Assembly: GCA_964611385.1 (NCBI GenBank)
Contig: CAZSXS010000052.1
Coordinates: forward strand, 1 to 27,391
DNA from: CAZSXS01 sp964611385
GTDB lineage: Bacteria > Bacillota > Clostridia > Lachnospirales > CAYPQA01
Reading direction: 5' to 3'
DNA: 27,391 nt
Shown: positions 8,038 to 15,603 of the stretch, one piece after another
Position numbering within the stretch: the stretch's first letter is position 1
How the letters are laid out: each line of letters starts with the position of its first letter
Notes under the pieces: model-generated
Database searches by the model: none
Told to the model about the DNA's origin: nothing
Seen by the model: only the letters and a program-made list of their open reading frames with translations
Made by a program: the position numbers and the translations under genes

Positions 8038-9076
8038 ACTGTGGAGTCGAAAGAACCGGGAGGATCATCAGGTTCATAAGAGGCTCAAATTCAAGTGTTT
8101 GGCAGCCAATTTTTCTGTGGCTATCCTGTTGTCCTTCTTGCTTTCAAGCCAGGAGACAATCTCTGTTCAAGCGGAGGATGAGCTTCTCCCCAACGAGGCT
8201 GCTTCCGTTATGATTATCATGTACCACGGCCTTAGCCCTGAAAAAATAAAAAGCCCCTATGACAGGAGCATTGATAACTTTAAACAGGATTTGCAGACTT
8301 TCTATGCCTTAAAGTATCGACTGATTTCTTTGACCGATTTAATGAAGAACGACATTAAAGTTCCCCGCGGCTACTCGCCTCTGGTTTTGACCTTTGATGA
8401 CGGATTAAGTACGGCCTTTTCTTTGGTGAATGATAACGGGAAACTGGTCCCACAAAAGGACTGTGCCGTGGATATCTTGAATCGCTTCTATGAAGAACAT
8501 CCAGACTTCGGCAAGGAAGCTGTTTTTTACGTGAATGGCTACAAGGAACCTTTCCAAGGTGACGGTACCCTGGAGGAACGTTTTGCATACTTGCAGGAGC
8601 AGGGCTTTGAACTGGGTAATCACACCTATGACCATGTCCGTTTGGGTAAACAAAATGCCGATTCGGTTTTATACCAAATCGGCAAGCTGGACAAGTTCAT
8701 CAAAGAAAGTTACGGCGGTTCACTGATGAGCCTGGCTTATCCCTACGGAGAAAGACCAAGCTCAGAGCTTCGCCCCCTAGCCTTGCAAGGCAGCTACGAA
8801 GGCCATGCATACGAGTATATCTGTGCCTTGCGTGAGGGGCAAAGTGGGGCTTCCTCAAATCCCGTCAGTGTAAAATTTGATCGCCTGAACATCCCAAGGC
8901 TTCGGGGCTCGGATGTTGAAGCAACAGATATGGGTTGGCAGCTCAGAAGAAATGAGCAATACCCCCGCGAGCGCTATGTTTCTGATGGGGATCCCAATAA
9001 AATAACCATACCCAAGAGCCTTGAAGGACTCATTAATCCAGAGGCCTTGGATGGCAAGGAACTGTTGGTTTACTAA
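8021..9076 (+). CDS. Secreted or membrane-anchored polysaccharide deacetylase (CE4/NodB)
   Basis: About 351 aa. After a basic N-terminus comes a hydrophobic stretch (about 26-47, ending near SVQA), consistent with a signal peptide or anchor, so the enzyme acts outside the membrane, probably on cell-wall or exopolysaccharide N-acetylglucosamine. The CE4 metal triad is visible: D126 and D127 in LTFDDG, then H201 and H205 in HTYDH. A preceding MYHG segment is also typical. The upstream TTG at 8012 is only 1 nt from the SD GGGAGG (8005-8010), so the TTG at 8021, with a 10-nt spacing, is preferred. It is coupled to the GNAT gene. Its stop overlaps that of the convergent gene by 3 nt, leaving no room for a terminator between them. 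Confidence 0.88.
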   Translation: MRLRNKLWSRKNREDHQVHKRLKFKCLAANFSVAILLSFLLSSQETISVQAEDELLPNEAASVMIIMYHGLSPEKIKSPYDRSIDNFKQDLQTFYALKYRLISLTDLMKNDIKVPRGYSPLVLTFDDGLSTAFSLVNDNGKLVPQKDCAVDILNRFYEEHPDFGKEAVFYVNGYKEPFQGDGTLEERFAYLQEQGFELGNHTYDHVRLGKQNADSVLYQIGKLDKFIKESYGGSLMSLAYPYGERPSSELRPLALQGSYEGHAYEYICALREGQSGASSNPVSVKFDRLNIPRLRGSDVEATDMGWQLRRNEQYPRERYVSDGDPNKITIPKSLEGLINPEALDGKELLVY

Positions 9077-9777
9077 AATGAGGGCTTTTGATTAAAGACC
9101 TCATTAATATTTTTCATCGGGCCAAACAGAATGATCCTGTCCTTTTCTTTAATCACTTCTTCTCCGGTAATATCTGCCTTGGTGGCATTCTCGCTTCGGA
9201 TGGCTAAAATCTGAATACTGTACTTGTTTCGAATTTGGGATTCAGCCAAGGTTTTGTCCTTTAGGATGGGTGGTAGGTCTACTAAAATCATTTCAGCAAT
9301 GACATTCTCTCCATAATTATCTAGTACCAAAAACGTGTTTGCGTTTTTTGAAAACATGATCCTCGAGCCAATTTTTCGAATGGTGTTATAAAACTTGGTT
9401 TTACTGGAAGGAAGCTTGTAAATACTGTAAAATCCAGCGGCAAAAATAAAGACGTATGTAACCGAGCGGACGAGATTGGGAATGCTGCGCTTCGGTATGG
9501 AAATAATAAAGTTGAGCAGCATTGAAACAATCAATACTGTGAAGGTATAACCGAAAAGCATGGTTAACATGGCTAGCTTGCGCCGCTTTCTGGAGGAGGT
9601 TATGATCTCACTCTCCGTGGTGGTAAATCCGCTGTTGGTAAGCATGGATATCACTTGAAACCTTGCTTTCGATTCTGGTAGACCGGTTAAAATAAACAGA
9701 ACCGTAAAGATTTCGATGATGGTGAAATAGAGCCCGATGAAAATAATAAGCATTAATACCGCTAAGTCTGTTGACAT
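9073..9777 (-). CDS. Membrane protein with C-terminal TrkA-C (RCK_C) domain
   Basis: A protein of 234 aa with three predicted transmembrane segments (about 6-32, 69-92, 102-121) and a C-terminal domain (about 150-230) of the TrkA-C type, which binds small ligands in K+ transport and related proteins. The loop between TM1 and TM2 reads NSGFTTTESE (about 48-57), reminiscent of the filter loops of TrkH/KtrB K+ transporters, but the protein is far too short to be a full TrkH. I recall similar short proteins in Clostridia annotated only as 'TrkA C-terminal domain-containing'. AAGGAGG precedes the ATG at 9777; an upstream in-frame start at 9849 is unsupported and would overlap the promoter. The function is unknown; a role in ion homeostasis is an inference. 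Confidence 0.8.
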   Translation of the reverse strand: MSTDLAVLMLIIFIGLYFTIIEIFTVLFILTGLPESKARFQVISMLTNSGFTTTESEIITSSRKRRKLAMLTMLFGYTFTVLIVSMLLNFIISIPKRSIPNLVRSVTYVFIFAAGFYSIYKLPSSKTKFYNTIRKIGSRIMFSKNANTFLVLDNYGENVIAEMILVDLPPILKDKTLAESQIRNKYSIQILAIRSENATKADITGEEVIKEKDRIILFGPMKNINEVFNQKPSF

Positions 9778-9817
9778 ATACAAACCTCCTTGTTTATCTA
9801 ATTTGTGGCTCTCTAAA

Positions 9818-9846
9818 AATGTAAAGCATAATGACCTATTTGTCAA
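9818..9846 (-). promoter_or_regulatory. Strong sigma-A promoter for the TrkA-C membrane gene
   Basis: On the minus strand TTGACA (9846-9841), a 17-nt spacer and TACATT (9823-9818) lie about 41 nt before the ATG at 9777. The -35 is a perfect consensus. Confidence 0.7.
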
Positions 9847-9879
9847 CACTAATACGGTTCATTTGCAATGTACAGAATC

Positions 9880-9896
9880 AAGCCTATCCCAGGCTT
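9880..9896 (+). other. Hairpin before the decarboxylase SD
   Basis: AAGCCT and AGGCTT around a 5-nt loop form a 6-bp stem that ends 5 nt before the SD (AGGAAGG) of the decarboxylase gene. It may be a leader structure or chance. I see no convincing plus-strand promoter in 9778-9914. Confidence 0.3.
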
Positions 9897-9914
9897 TCAA
9901 AAGGAAGGTGTACG

Positions 9915-11411
9915 ATGAGTCTTTATGACGCCCTGCTCCGCTACGACAAGGAGAACATTTACGCATTTCATATGCCAGGTCATAAGCGGAACCGAGAATT
10001 TTTAAAAAAGTATCTCAGCTTGGACTTTGCGGGCTTGGATATGACGGAGCTAAATGATACGGATAATCTTCTAAGCCCTTGCGGGGAGATTCTGGAGACC
10101 CAAAAGGCCTTTGCCTTACGTTACGGAGCAGATGAAAGTTTTTTGCTGATCAATGGATCCACTGTGGGAATTTTGGCTTCGGTACTTTTTGTCCTGAACG
10201 GAAGTAAGGAAGCGCTTTCGGCGGATTCGCTGTCCCAGGATTCTGATGATGAAAGCTTCATTCTGGCTGCAAGAAACAGTCACAAGAGTTTTTTCTCTGC
10301 CTTGGCCCTGTCAGGGGGAAGCGCTCGTTATGTCTACCCCAGGCGCTTGGGTGAACTGCCTGGGGGCATTGCAGCGGAGGATTTAGAGGAAGTCTTAAAG
10401 CAATCTGGGGAGCGCTGTAAGGCTGTGTTTGTCACTAGCCCCACCTATGAGGGGATCGTCTCGGATCTTGAAGCCATCGTACGCCTTGCCCATGAGAGAA
10501 ACATTCCTGTACTGGTGGATGAAGCGCATGGGGCTCACTTCCCTTACAGCAAGCTTTTTCCCAAGGGTGCATTGCACTGCGGAGCCGATCTGGTGATTCA
10601 GAGTCAGCACAAAACCCTGCCCCTTCCCGGACAATGCGGGACGCTGCATGTTCAAGGAACGCTCATTGATCAGGAGAAGCTGAAAGCCTACCTGACTATG
10701 CTTCAAACCTCCAGCCCCTCGTATTTTTTCATGGGGATGATGGATCGCTGGATTCACGCTGAGATGGAACAACCTTTCCGTAACTATTGCCTACGACTGA
10801 CAGAATTTCGTCAGGAAATGGAAAAACTGCGTACTCTTCGCCTCTTGTCCAAGGAGATGATTTCAGCCTCTCCTTCCAACAACCATGACAAAGGCTCTGC
10901 AGTTTTTGATCTGGATTTAGGAAAGCTTGTGTTTCACTCAAAGGGTATCAGAGGGCAATACCTGGAAAGCCTCTTGCGAAAAAACTACGGTATCCAAATG
11001 GAATACGCCAGAGGCAGCATGGTTTTGGGCATGACCAGTGTTGCGGATACCAAGGAAGGTTTTGCCCGACTCAAAAAGGCCATCATGGAACTGGATGAGC
11101 TCTGCGAAAATGAATTGAATCACAATGAAGTCCAACGCATCCCTACCCACCTAAATGAAGAACACAATCAAAAACCGCCCAAAACCCGCCTCAAAATCAG
11201 CCAAGCCATGCAGCAACCCAAGGAAAGGGTTTTTCTAAATGAGGCGGAACATCGCATTGCAGCCGGATTTGTCGTGCCGTATCCACCCGGCATTCCGCTT
11301 TTGGTTCCTGGTGAGGAAATCAACAGCGAGGTTATTGAGCAATTAAAAAGGGAAAGCACAGTCTTGGGGATTCATGAGGGTATGATTGACGTAAGTAAGC
11401 CGTACATATAA
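9915..11411 (+). CDS. Orn/Lys/Arg decarboxylase-family PLP enzyme
   Basis: A 498-aa fold-type I PLP protein of the short bacterial basic amino acid decarboxylase group (the B. subtilis SpeA/YaaO type). Signatures: FHMPGHKRN near the N-terminus, VDEAHGAH with D202 and H205 next to the cofactor, and SQHKTLPLPG with K233 as the Schiff-base lysine. The C-terminal domain FVVPYPPGIPLLVPGE is also present, so the protein is complete. The product would be a polyamine or precursor (agmatine, cadaverine or putrescine); the substrate cannot be decided by eye. The ATG at 9915 follows AGGAAGG; an ATG at 9831 would add 28 residues that do not resemble the family. It is followed after 15 nt by the DUF815 gene, so they are probably co-transcribed. 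Confidence 0.9.
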   Translation: MSLYDALLRYDKENIYAFHMPGHKRNREFLKKYLSLDFAGLDMTELNDTDNLLSPCGEILETQKAFALRYGADESFLLINGSTVGILASVLFVLNGSKEALSADSLSQDSDDESFILAARNSHKSFFSALALSGGSARYVYPRRLGELPGGIAAEDLEEVLKQSGERCKAVFVTSPTYEGIVSDLEAIVRLAHERNIPVLVDEAHGAHFPYSKLFPKGALHCGADLVIQSQHKTLPLPGQCGTLHVQGTLIDQEKLKAYLTMLQTSSPSYFFMGMMDRWIHAEMEQPFRNYCLRLTEFRQEMEKLRTLRLLSKEMISASPSNNHDKGSAVFDLDLGKLVFHSKGIRGQYLESLLRKNYGIQMEYARGSMVLGMTSVADTKEGFARLKKAIMELDELCENELNHNEVQRIPTHLNEEHNQKPPKTRLKISQAMQQPKERVFLNEAEHRIAAGFVVPYPPGIPLLVPGEEINSEVIEQLKRESTVLGIHEGMIDVSKPYI

Positions 11412-11426
11412 GAAAAGGAGTTTTGT

Positions 11427-12722
11427 ATGCTAAGAGATAAGATTTACTTTGAGAGCATTTTAGATAAACTGGATAGTTTATTTGTTTATAAAAATATCAA
11501 AAAGCATCCGGCTATTACCGCTTTGTATGGGCTTTTAAATCTTCTGGCCAGAGAGCCAAACCCCTATCTCATTAATTGCAAATACTATGAATTTATTTCA
11601 GAACTGATCCATGCCGCCGAAGTGCTTGGGTTTAAAGGGAATGTGCTGAAAAAGCTTTGCATACACTTGTTTTTGTATGATGAAAATATTTTCTCCATCT
11701 CTTGCGAACGGGGAGAGGTTCAGAAGAACAGTTCCTTGTATCAGTTTGCTATGAAGGATATTGGCGTGCTCATTTCCTTAATGCGTTTCGATATTAAAAA
11801 TTTGTGTGAGAACATTGGAAAGAGCGAAAAAATCTATGAATACACCGGTGCCTTTCCTGAAAACTCATATGTAGAGCAAATGGAAAACCTAGATACAGAA
11901 GCTTCCGTCATGGAATCTCTCATATGGTACTATCAGAAATTAGGCTGTGGCTGCCTGTCAGAGTCTGCGATGTTCCGCTTGGATGAGGACGGACAGTTGA
12001 TCAGCATCAACAACGCAGATCCCATTACCTTTGACGAGATTATAGGCTACAACCAGCAAAAGGATATGCTCATTGATAATACCAAAGCCTTTATCAAGGG
12101 CGTTCCTGCTAATAATGTCCTGTTGGTGGGCGGACGGGGCACTGGCAAGTCCTCTTGCGTCAAGTCCCTAGTCAATCGCTTTTCAAGTGACGGCTTAAAG
12201 CTTATTGAGATCACTAAGGATCAGATCAACCTATTGCCAAAATTATTCGGAAACCTCAAAAACCGAGGCAAGCGTTTTATCATCTTCATTGACGACCTGT
12301 CCTTTGAGGAATCCGAAATGAGCAGTGATACCAACTTCAAACTCCTAAAAACCATGCTAGAGGGCAGTGTTCAGATCCGGCCGGATACGGTTTTGTTTTA
12401 CGTCACCAGCAATCGACGTAATATCATTCAGGAAAAATGGAGCGATAAAACTTCCGAAGGCGACGAAATCCATAACACCGACATGATCAACGAAAAATTG
12501 TCCCTGTCCGACCGCTTTGGACTGACCATTTTCTTTCCCAAGCCGACCCAGGAGCAATACCTGAATATTGTGCTGGAGCTAGCCAAAAAGGAACGACTGG
12601 ATATCAACCCCGAGTTTTTAAAAACCCAAGCCCTCATGTGGGAGAAAAACCAAAAAGGCCTCTCCGGCCGTACCGCCAAACAATTTATCCAGTCCGTGCT
12701 ATGGGAAATCAAAAATAATTAA
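11427..12722 (+). CDS. DUF815-family AAA-type ATPase
   Basis: A cytoplasmic protein of 431 aa. The N-terminal 200 residues are helical and unassigned. The ATPase core has Walker A GGRGTGKS at 235-242 (K241), Walker B FIIFIDDLSF with D289 and D290, a sensor-like TSNRRN, and an arginine-containing SLSDRFGL motif near the C-terminus. The spacing and the phrase 'IGYNQQKDMLIDNTKAFIKG' match the DUF815 family. The function is not established; the family is related to AAA+ proteins that remodel DNA- or protein-bound complexes. SD AAAAGGAG lies 8 nt before the ATG. No terminator is seen after the stop; a repeat-rich intergenic region follows. Confidence 0.88.
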   Translation: MLRDKIYFESILDKLDSLFVYKNIKKHPAITALYGLLNLLAREPNPYLINCKYYEFISELIHAAEVLGFKGNVLKKLCIHLFLYDENIFSISCERGEVQKNSSLYQFAMKDIGVLISLMRFDIKNLCENIGKSEKIYEYTGAFPENSYVEQMENLDTEASVMESLIWYYQKLGCGCLSESAMFRLDEDGQLISINNADPITFDEIIGYNQQKDMLIDNTKAFIKGVPANNVLLVGGRGTGKSSCVKSLVNRFSSDGLKLIEITKDQINLLPKLFGNLKNRGKRFIIFIDDLSFEESEMSSDTNFKLLKTMLEGSVQIRPDTVLFYVTSNRRNIIQEKWSDKTSEGDEIHNTDMINEKLSLSDRFGLTIFFPKPTQEQYLNIVLELAKKERLDINPEFLKTQALMWEKNQKGLSGRTAKQFIQSVLWEIKNN

Positions 12723-12766
12723 TTACAAGCATTCGATACAGTACTATTGCTACCCCATATACCCAA

Positions 12767-12792
12767 ACCCCAACGTCCGGCTTTTTTGAAAG
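12767..12792 (-). repeat. Dispersed intergenic repeat A, copy 2 (inverted)
   Basis: The reverse complement matches 3887-3911: an 18-nt identical block (12775-12792), then a one-nucleotide length difference, then TGGGGT. It lies 42 nt upstream of the large palindrome, so two repeat types are adjacent in one intergenic gap. Confidence 0.7.
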
Positions 12793-12818
12793 GAGGAGGA
12801 AGGGGGTAGTGGGGTGAA
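12788..12818 (+). other. Purine-only, G-rich tract
   Basis: GAAAGGAGGAGGAAGGGGG (12788-12806) is followed by TAGTGGGG. The G-run spacing would allow a two-layer G-quadruplex on the plus strand. A parallel complement of this tract occurs at 12870-12888. Confidence 0.4.
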
Positions 12819-12834
12819 CCAACAAGTAGGTTCA

Positions 12835-12879
12835 GAGGAGGAAAACTTTTTTCGCCGTTTGAAAAAAGTTTTCCTCCTC
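12835..12879. repeat. Dispersed palindromic repeat B, copy 1 (perfect 19-bp stem)
   Basis: Arms 12835-12853 and 12861-12879 are exact reverse complements around the 7-nt loop GCCGTTT. The core recurs inverted at 27138-27171 with the same loop sequence. There is no T-run after either arm, so it does not look like an ordinary terminator. It occupies most of the gap between the DUF815 gene and the next gene. Confidence 0.85.
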
Positions 12880-12915
12880 CTTCCCCCACGGTCTTAACCA
12901 AAAAGGAGCGATCTT

Positions 12916-13308
12916 TTGTTTACGTTTGAGGAGATTTTTTTTGCCGCAGTCCTGGCCTTTTTTGTTACCTGGATTCTTTTAAAAATCTCAAAACTTTTTA
13001 AAGTCATTGTCGTTAATTCGTCAGAGCTCAATTATACTGAGCATGACTTTCAGGCAGTGTTCAGCCGCTGCTGCCACCTCTTCCCCATGGACTTCGTCTT
13101 GTTTAAAGGCCAAACGTATCGGCGAGGTATGCGAGTTAAGCTTATTACCTTGACCAATAAAACCTATGTGGGAAGACTCATAGGCCAAAATAAGGAAAAT
13201 ATCGTCTGCGTGCTGACCGGGAGTGTGGTGGTTGCCCACTCTCTGGATAATATTTTAGAGCTGTCCCTGGCGCAAGACGAGCGGGAGATTTTTAAAAGCG
13301 AAAGTTAA
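12916..13308 (+). CDS. Single-pass membrane protein of unknown function
   Basis: A protein of 130 aa. One N-terminal transmembrane helix (about 7-26) is followed by a soluble domain rich in beta strands; the segment MRVKLITLTNKTYVGRLIGQNKENIVCVLTG (about 72-102) could be a small barrel. I do not recognise the family. The start is TTG at 12916, supported by AAAGGAG at 12902-12908 with 7-nt spacing. It lies 22 nt before recD2 and could be the first gene of the recD2-comFC-flagellar run, but nothing in its sequence links it to DNA repair or motility. Confidence 0.7.
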   Translation: MFTFEEIFFAAVLAFFVTWILLKISKLFKVIVVNSSELNYTEHDFQAVFSRCCHLFPMDFVLFKGQTYRRGMRVKLITLTNKTYVGRLIGQNKENIVCVLTGSVVVAHSLDNILELSLAQDEREIFKSES

Positions 13309-13330
13309 ATTTATTCATTCGAGGATGCGT

Positions 13331-15565
13331 ATGCCGGAATACGAAGGATTAATTGAAGCAATTAGATATAATAATGTAGAAAACGGGTATACCGTGTTTG
13401 ATTTTTCCGTGACGGGAGAAGAAGAGGACGGAGACTATTTGACCTGCGTCGCTTACCTCCATAGTCCCCAGGCCGGTGAACGCTTGAAAATCAGCGGCAA
13501 TTTTGTCAATCATCCTAACTACGGGAAGCAGTTTTCTGTAGAAAGCTATGAGAAACTCTTGCCTACCGGTGAGGCCGCTATCGAACGCTACTTGGCCTCC
13601 GGAGTCATCAAAGGAATCGGAGAACGCCTGGCTGCCCGAATTGTAAAGCAGTTTGGCCCCGATACCTTAAAAGTCATGGAAGAGGCACCCGAAAAGTTGA
13701 CCGCAGTCAAAGGGATCCCTATGGAAAAAGCCTTGAACATAGGGGTCATTTTTCGCGAGCAGGCCGACTTGAGACGAGCAATGCTTTTCTTGCAGGAGTT
13801 CCAGATCGGACCCGCCCTGGCGTTGAAAATTTATAACCGCTACCGGGACAATACCCTAAATATGATTAAAACCAACCCGTATTGCCTAGCCGATGACATT
13901 AACGGAGTGGGCTTTAAAACAGCGGATGAAATTGCCTTTAAGGTTGGTATAGAGCCTATTTCTCCTTATCGTTCCCGGGCTGGGATTCGTTATGTCCTCA
14001 GTCTATCTACGGGAAAGGGGCATGTCTATCTGCCCAGAAATGTGCTCATTCAAGAATGCGCGCAGTTGCTGAATATAGATCGGGCGTATATTGAAGATAG
14101 CTTTTCTCAGCTGCAATTTGAAAAATCCATCATTCAGGAAACTGTTGAAGATGGGGTGAATGTTTACTTAAGCAGTATGCATTATGCAGAAAGCTATGTG
14201 GCCAGAAAGCTGGTGGAGTTGTCCCTTGAGGATACAGAAGTCAAGGTTAACGCCGAAGAAAAAATTAAAGAGCTGGAAAAGACCGGCATCCAGCTTGCCG
14301 CCGGTCAGGCCGAGGCTGTGAAAATGGCCTTGAAGGCTGGTGTCATGGTCATTACAGGCGGCCCCGGCACGGGTAAAACCACCACCATCAATTCCGTTAT
14401 CAGCATCTTGAATGGCTATGGCAGTAAAATCGAGCTTGCCGCTCCCACGGGGCGCGCTGCTAAGCGCATGACAGAGGCCACCGGTATGGAAGCCAAGACC
14501 ATCCATCGCTTGCTGGTAACCAATTTTCTGACGGATGACATAACGAAACAAAGCTTTGAAAAAAATCAGGAAAATCCCATTGAGGCCGATGTGGTCATTA
14601 TCGACGAAACCTCCATGGTGGATATTTCCCTTATGAGCAGCTTGTTGAAGGCCGTAGCCCCAGGAACCAAACTTATCTTGGTAGGCGATGTCGATCAGCT
14701 TCCTTCTGTTGGCCCCGGCAATGTGCTCAAGGATATTATCAACAGCGGCTGCGTTCCAGTGGTGCGCCTGGTGGAAATTTTCCGCCAAGCTCAGGAAAGC
14801 GCCATCGTTATGAATGCCCACCGGATCAACAACGGCCTCTATCCCGTTCTGAATGAGGTGGACAAGGATTTTTTCTTTATCAAACGAATTAATGCGGAAG
14901 AGGTCATTGATACGCTCTTGGATCTAGTGACCAAACGCCTCCCCAGTTACGTTAACTGCGACAAGTTGAAGGAAATCCAAGTTCTTACCCCCATGAGGAA
15001 ATCGCCCTTGGGTGTGCATAATCTGAACCAGCTTCTCCAGAAGCGCTTAAACCCGCCTTCCAAGCAAAAGAACGAAAAAGAATTCCGAAGTATCATTTTT
15101 CGGGAGGGCGATAAGGTTATGCAAAATAAGAACAACTATAGCATCAACTGGCAACTCCTTGACCACGCCAATCGAAAGGTGGAAGAAGGGACGGGCATCT
15201 TTAACGGAGACGAGGGCATCATTCAGCGGATTGATGATAGAGAAGAACTGGTCACGGTGCTTTTTGAAGACAGCAAGCTCGTGAAGTATGAGTACGCCCA
15301 ACTAGAGGAGCTGGAGTTGTCCTATGCCATCACGATACACAAGTCCCAGGGCAGTGAGTATCGAGTGGTGGTTCTGCCACTTCACAGCGGCCCCGCCCTT
15401 TTGATGAGCCGTAATTTGTTATACACCGCCGTCACCAGAGCCAAGAGCTTGGCAGTCATTGTCGGCCAGCCGGATATGCTCAAAAAAATGGTGGACAACA
15501 ACCGAGAGGACAGACGCTACTCTGCCCTTCACAAAAAAATTATTTCCATGCGCTCCTTGTTATAG
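13331..15565 (+). CDS. recD2: RecD2-type ATP-dependent DNA helicase (YrrC family)
   Basis: A 5'-3' SF1B helicase of about 744 aa acting in DNA repair and replication-fork maintenance without RecBC partners. The N-terminal region (about 1-220) has the OB-like and helix-hairpin-helix portion typical of RecD2 (YLASGVIKGIGERLAARIV, GVGFKTADEIA). Helicase motifs follow: Walker A GGPGTGKT (343-350), IIDETSM with D425 and E426, VGDVDQLPSVGPG, and near the C-terminus TIHKSQGSEY and YTAVTRAK. Length is normal for the family. GAGG at 13321-13324 fits the ATG at 13331 (6-nt spacing) better than the ATG at 13325. comFC follows after 38 nt with its own SD. Confidence 0.95.
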   Translation: MPEYEGLIEAIRYNNVENGYTVFDFSVTGEEEDGDYLTCVAYLHSPQAGERLKISGNFVNHPNYGKQFSVESYEKLLPTGEAAIERYLASGVIKGIGERLAARIVKQFGPDTLKVMEEAPEKLTAVKGIPMEKALNIGVIFREQADLRRAMLFLQEFQIGPALALKIYNRYRDNTLNMIKTNPYCLADDINGVGFKTADEIAFKVGIEPISPYRSRAGIRYVLSLSTGKGHVYLPRNVLIQECAQLLNIDRAYIEDSFSQLQFEKSIIQETVEDGVNVYLSSMHYAESYVARKLVELSLEDTEVKVNAEEKIKELEKTGIQLAAGQAEAVKMALKAGVMVITGGPGTGKTTTINSVISILNGYGSKIELAAPTGRAAKRMTEATGMEAKTIHRLLVTNFLTDDITKQSFEKNQENPIEADVVIIDETSMVDISLMSSLLKAVAPGTKLILVGDVDQLPSVGPGNVLKDIINSGCVPVVRLVEIFRQAQESAIVMNAHRINNGLYPVLNEVDKDFFFIKRINAEEVIDTLLDLVTKRLPSYVNCDKLKEIQVLTPMRKSPLGVHNLNQLLQKRLNPPSKQKNEKEFRSIIFREGDKVMQNKNNYSINWQLLDHANRKVEEGTGIFNGDEGIIQRIDDREELVTVLFEDSKLVKYEYAQLEELELSYAITIHKSQGSEYRVVVLPLHSGPALLMSRNLLYTAVTRAKSLAVIVGQPDMLKKMVDNNREDRRYSALHKKIISMRSLL

Positions 15566-15603
15566 GATCTTTCAAAAATTGTAAGAATACAAAGGAGGCT
15601 ACA

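Noticed and set aside
14168..14821. Long (217-codon) open frame on the minus strand inside recD2
   Set aside because: It lies wholly opposite the conserved helicase motifs of recD2, its protein resembles no family, and it has no SD context. It is a shadow of the coding bias of recD2.
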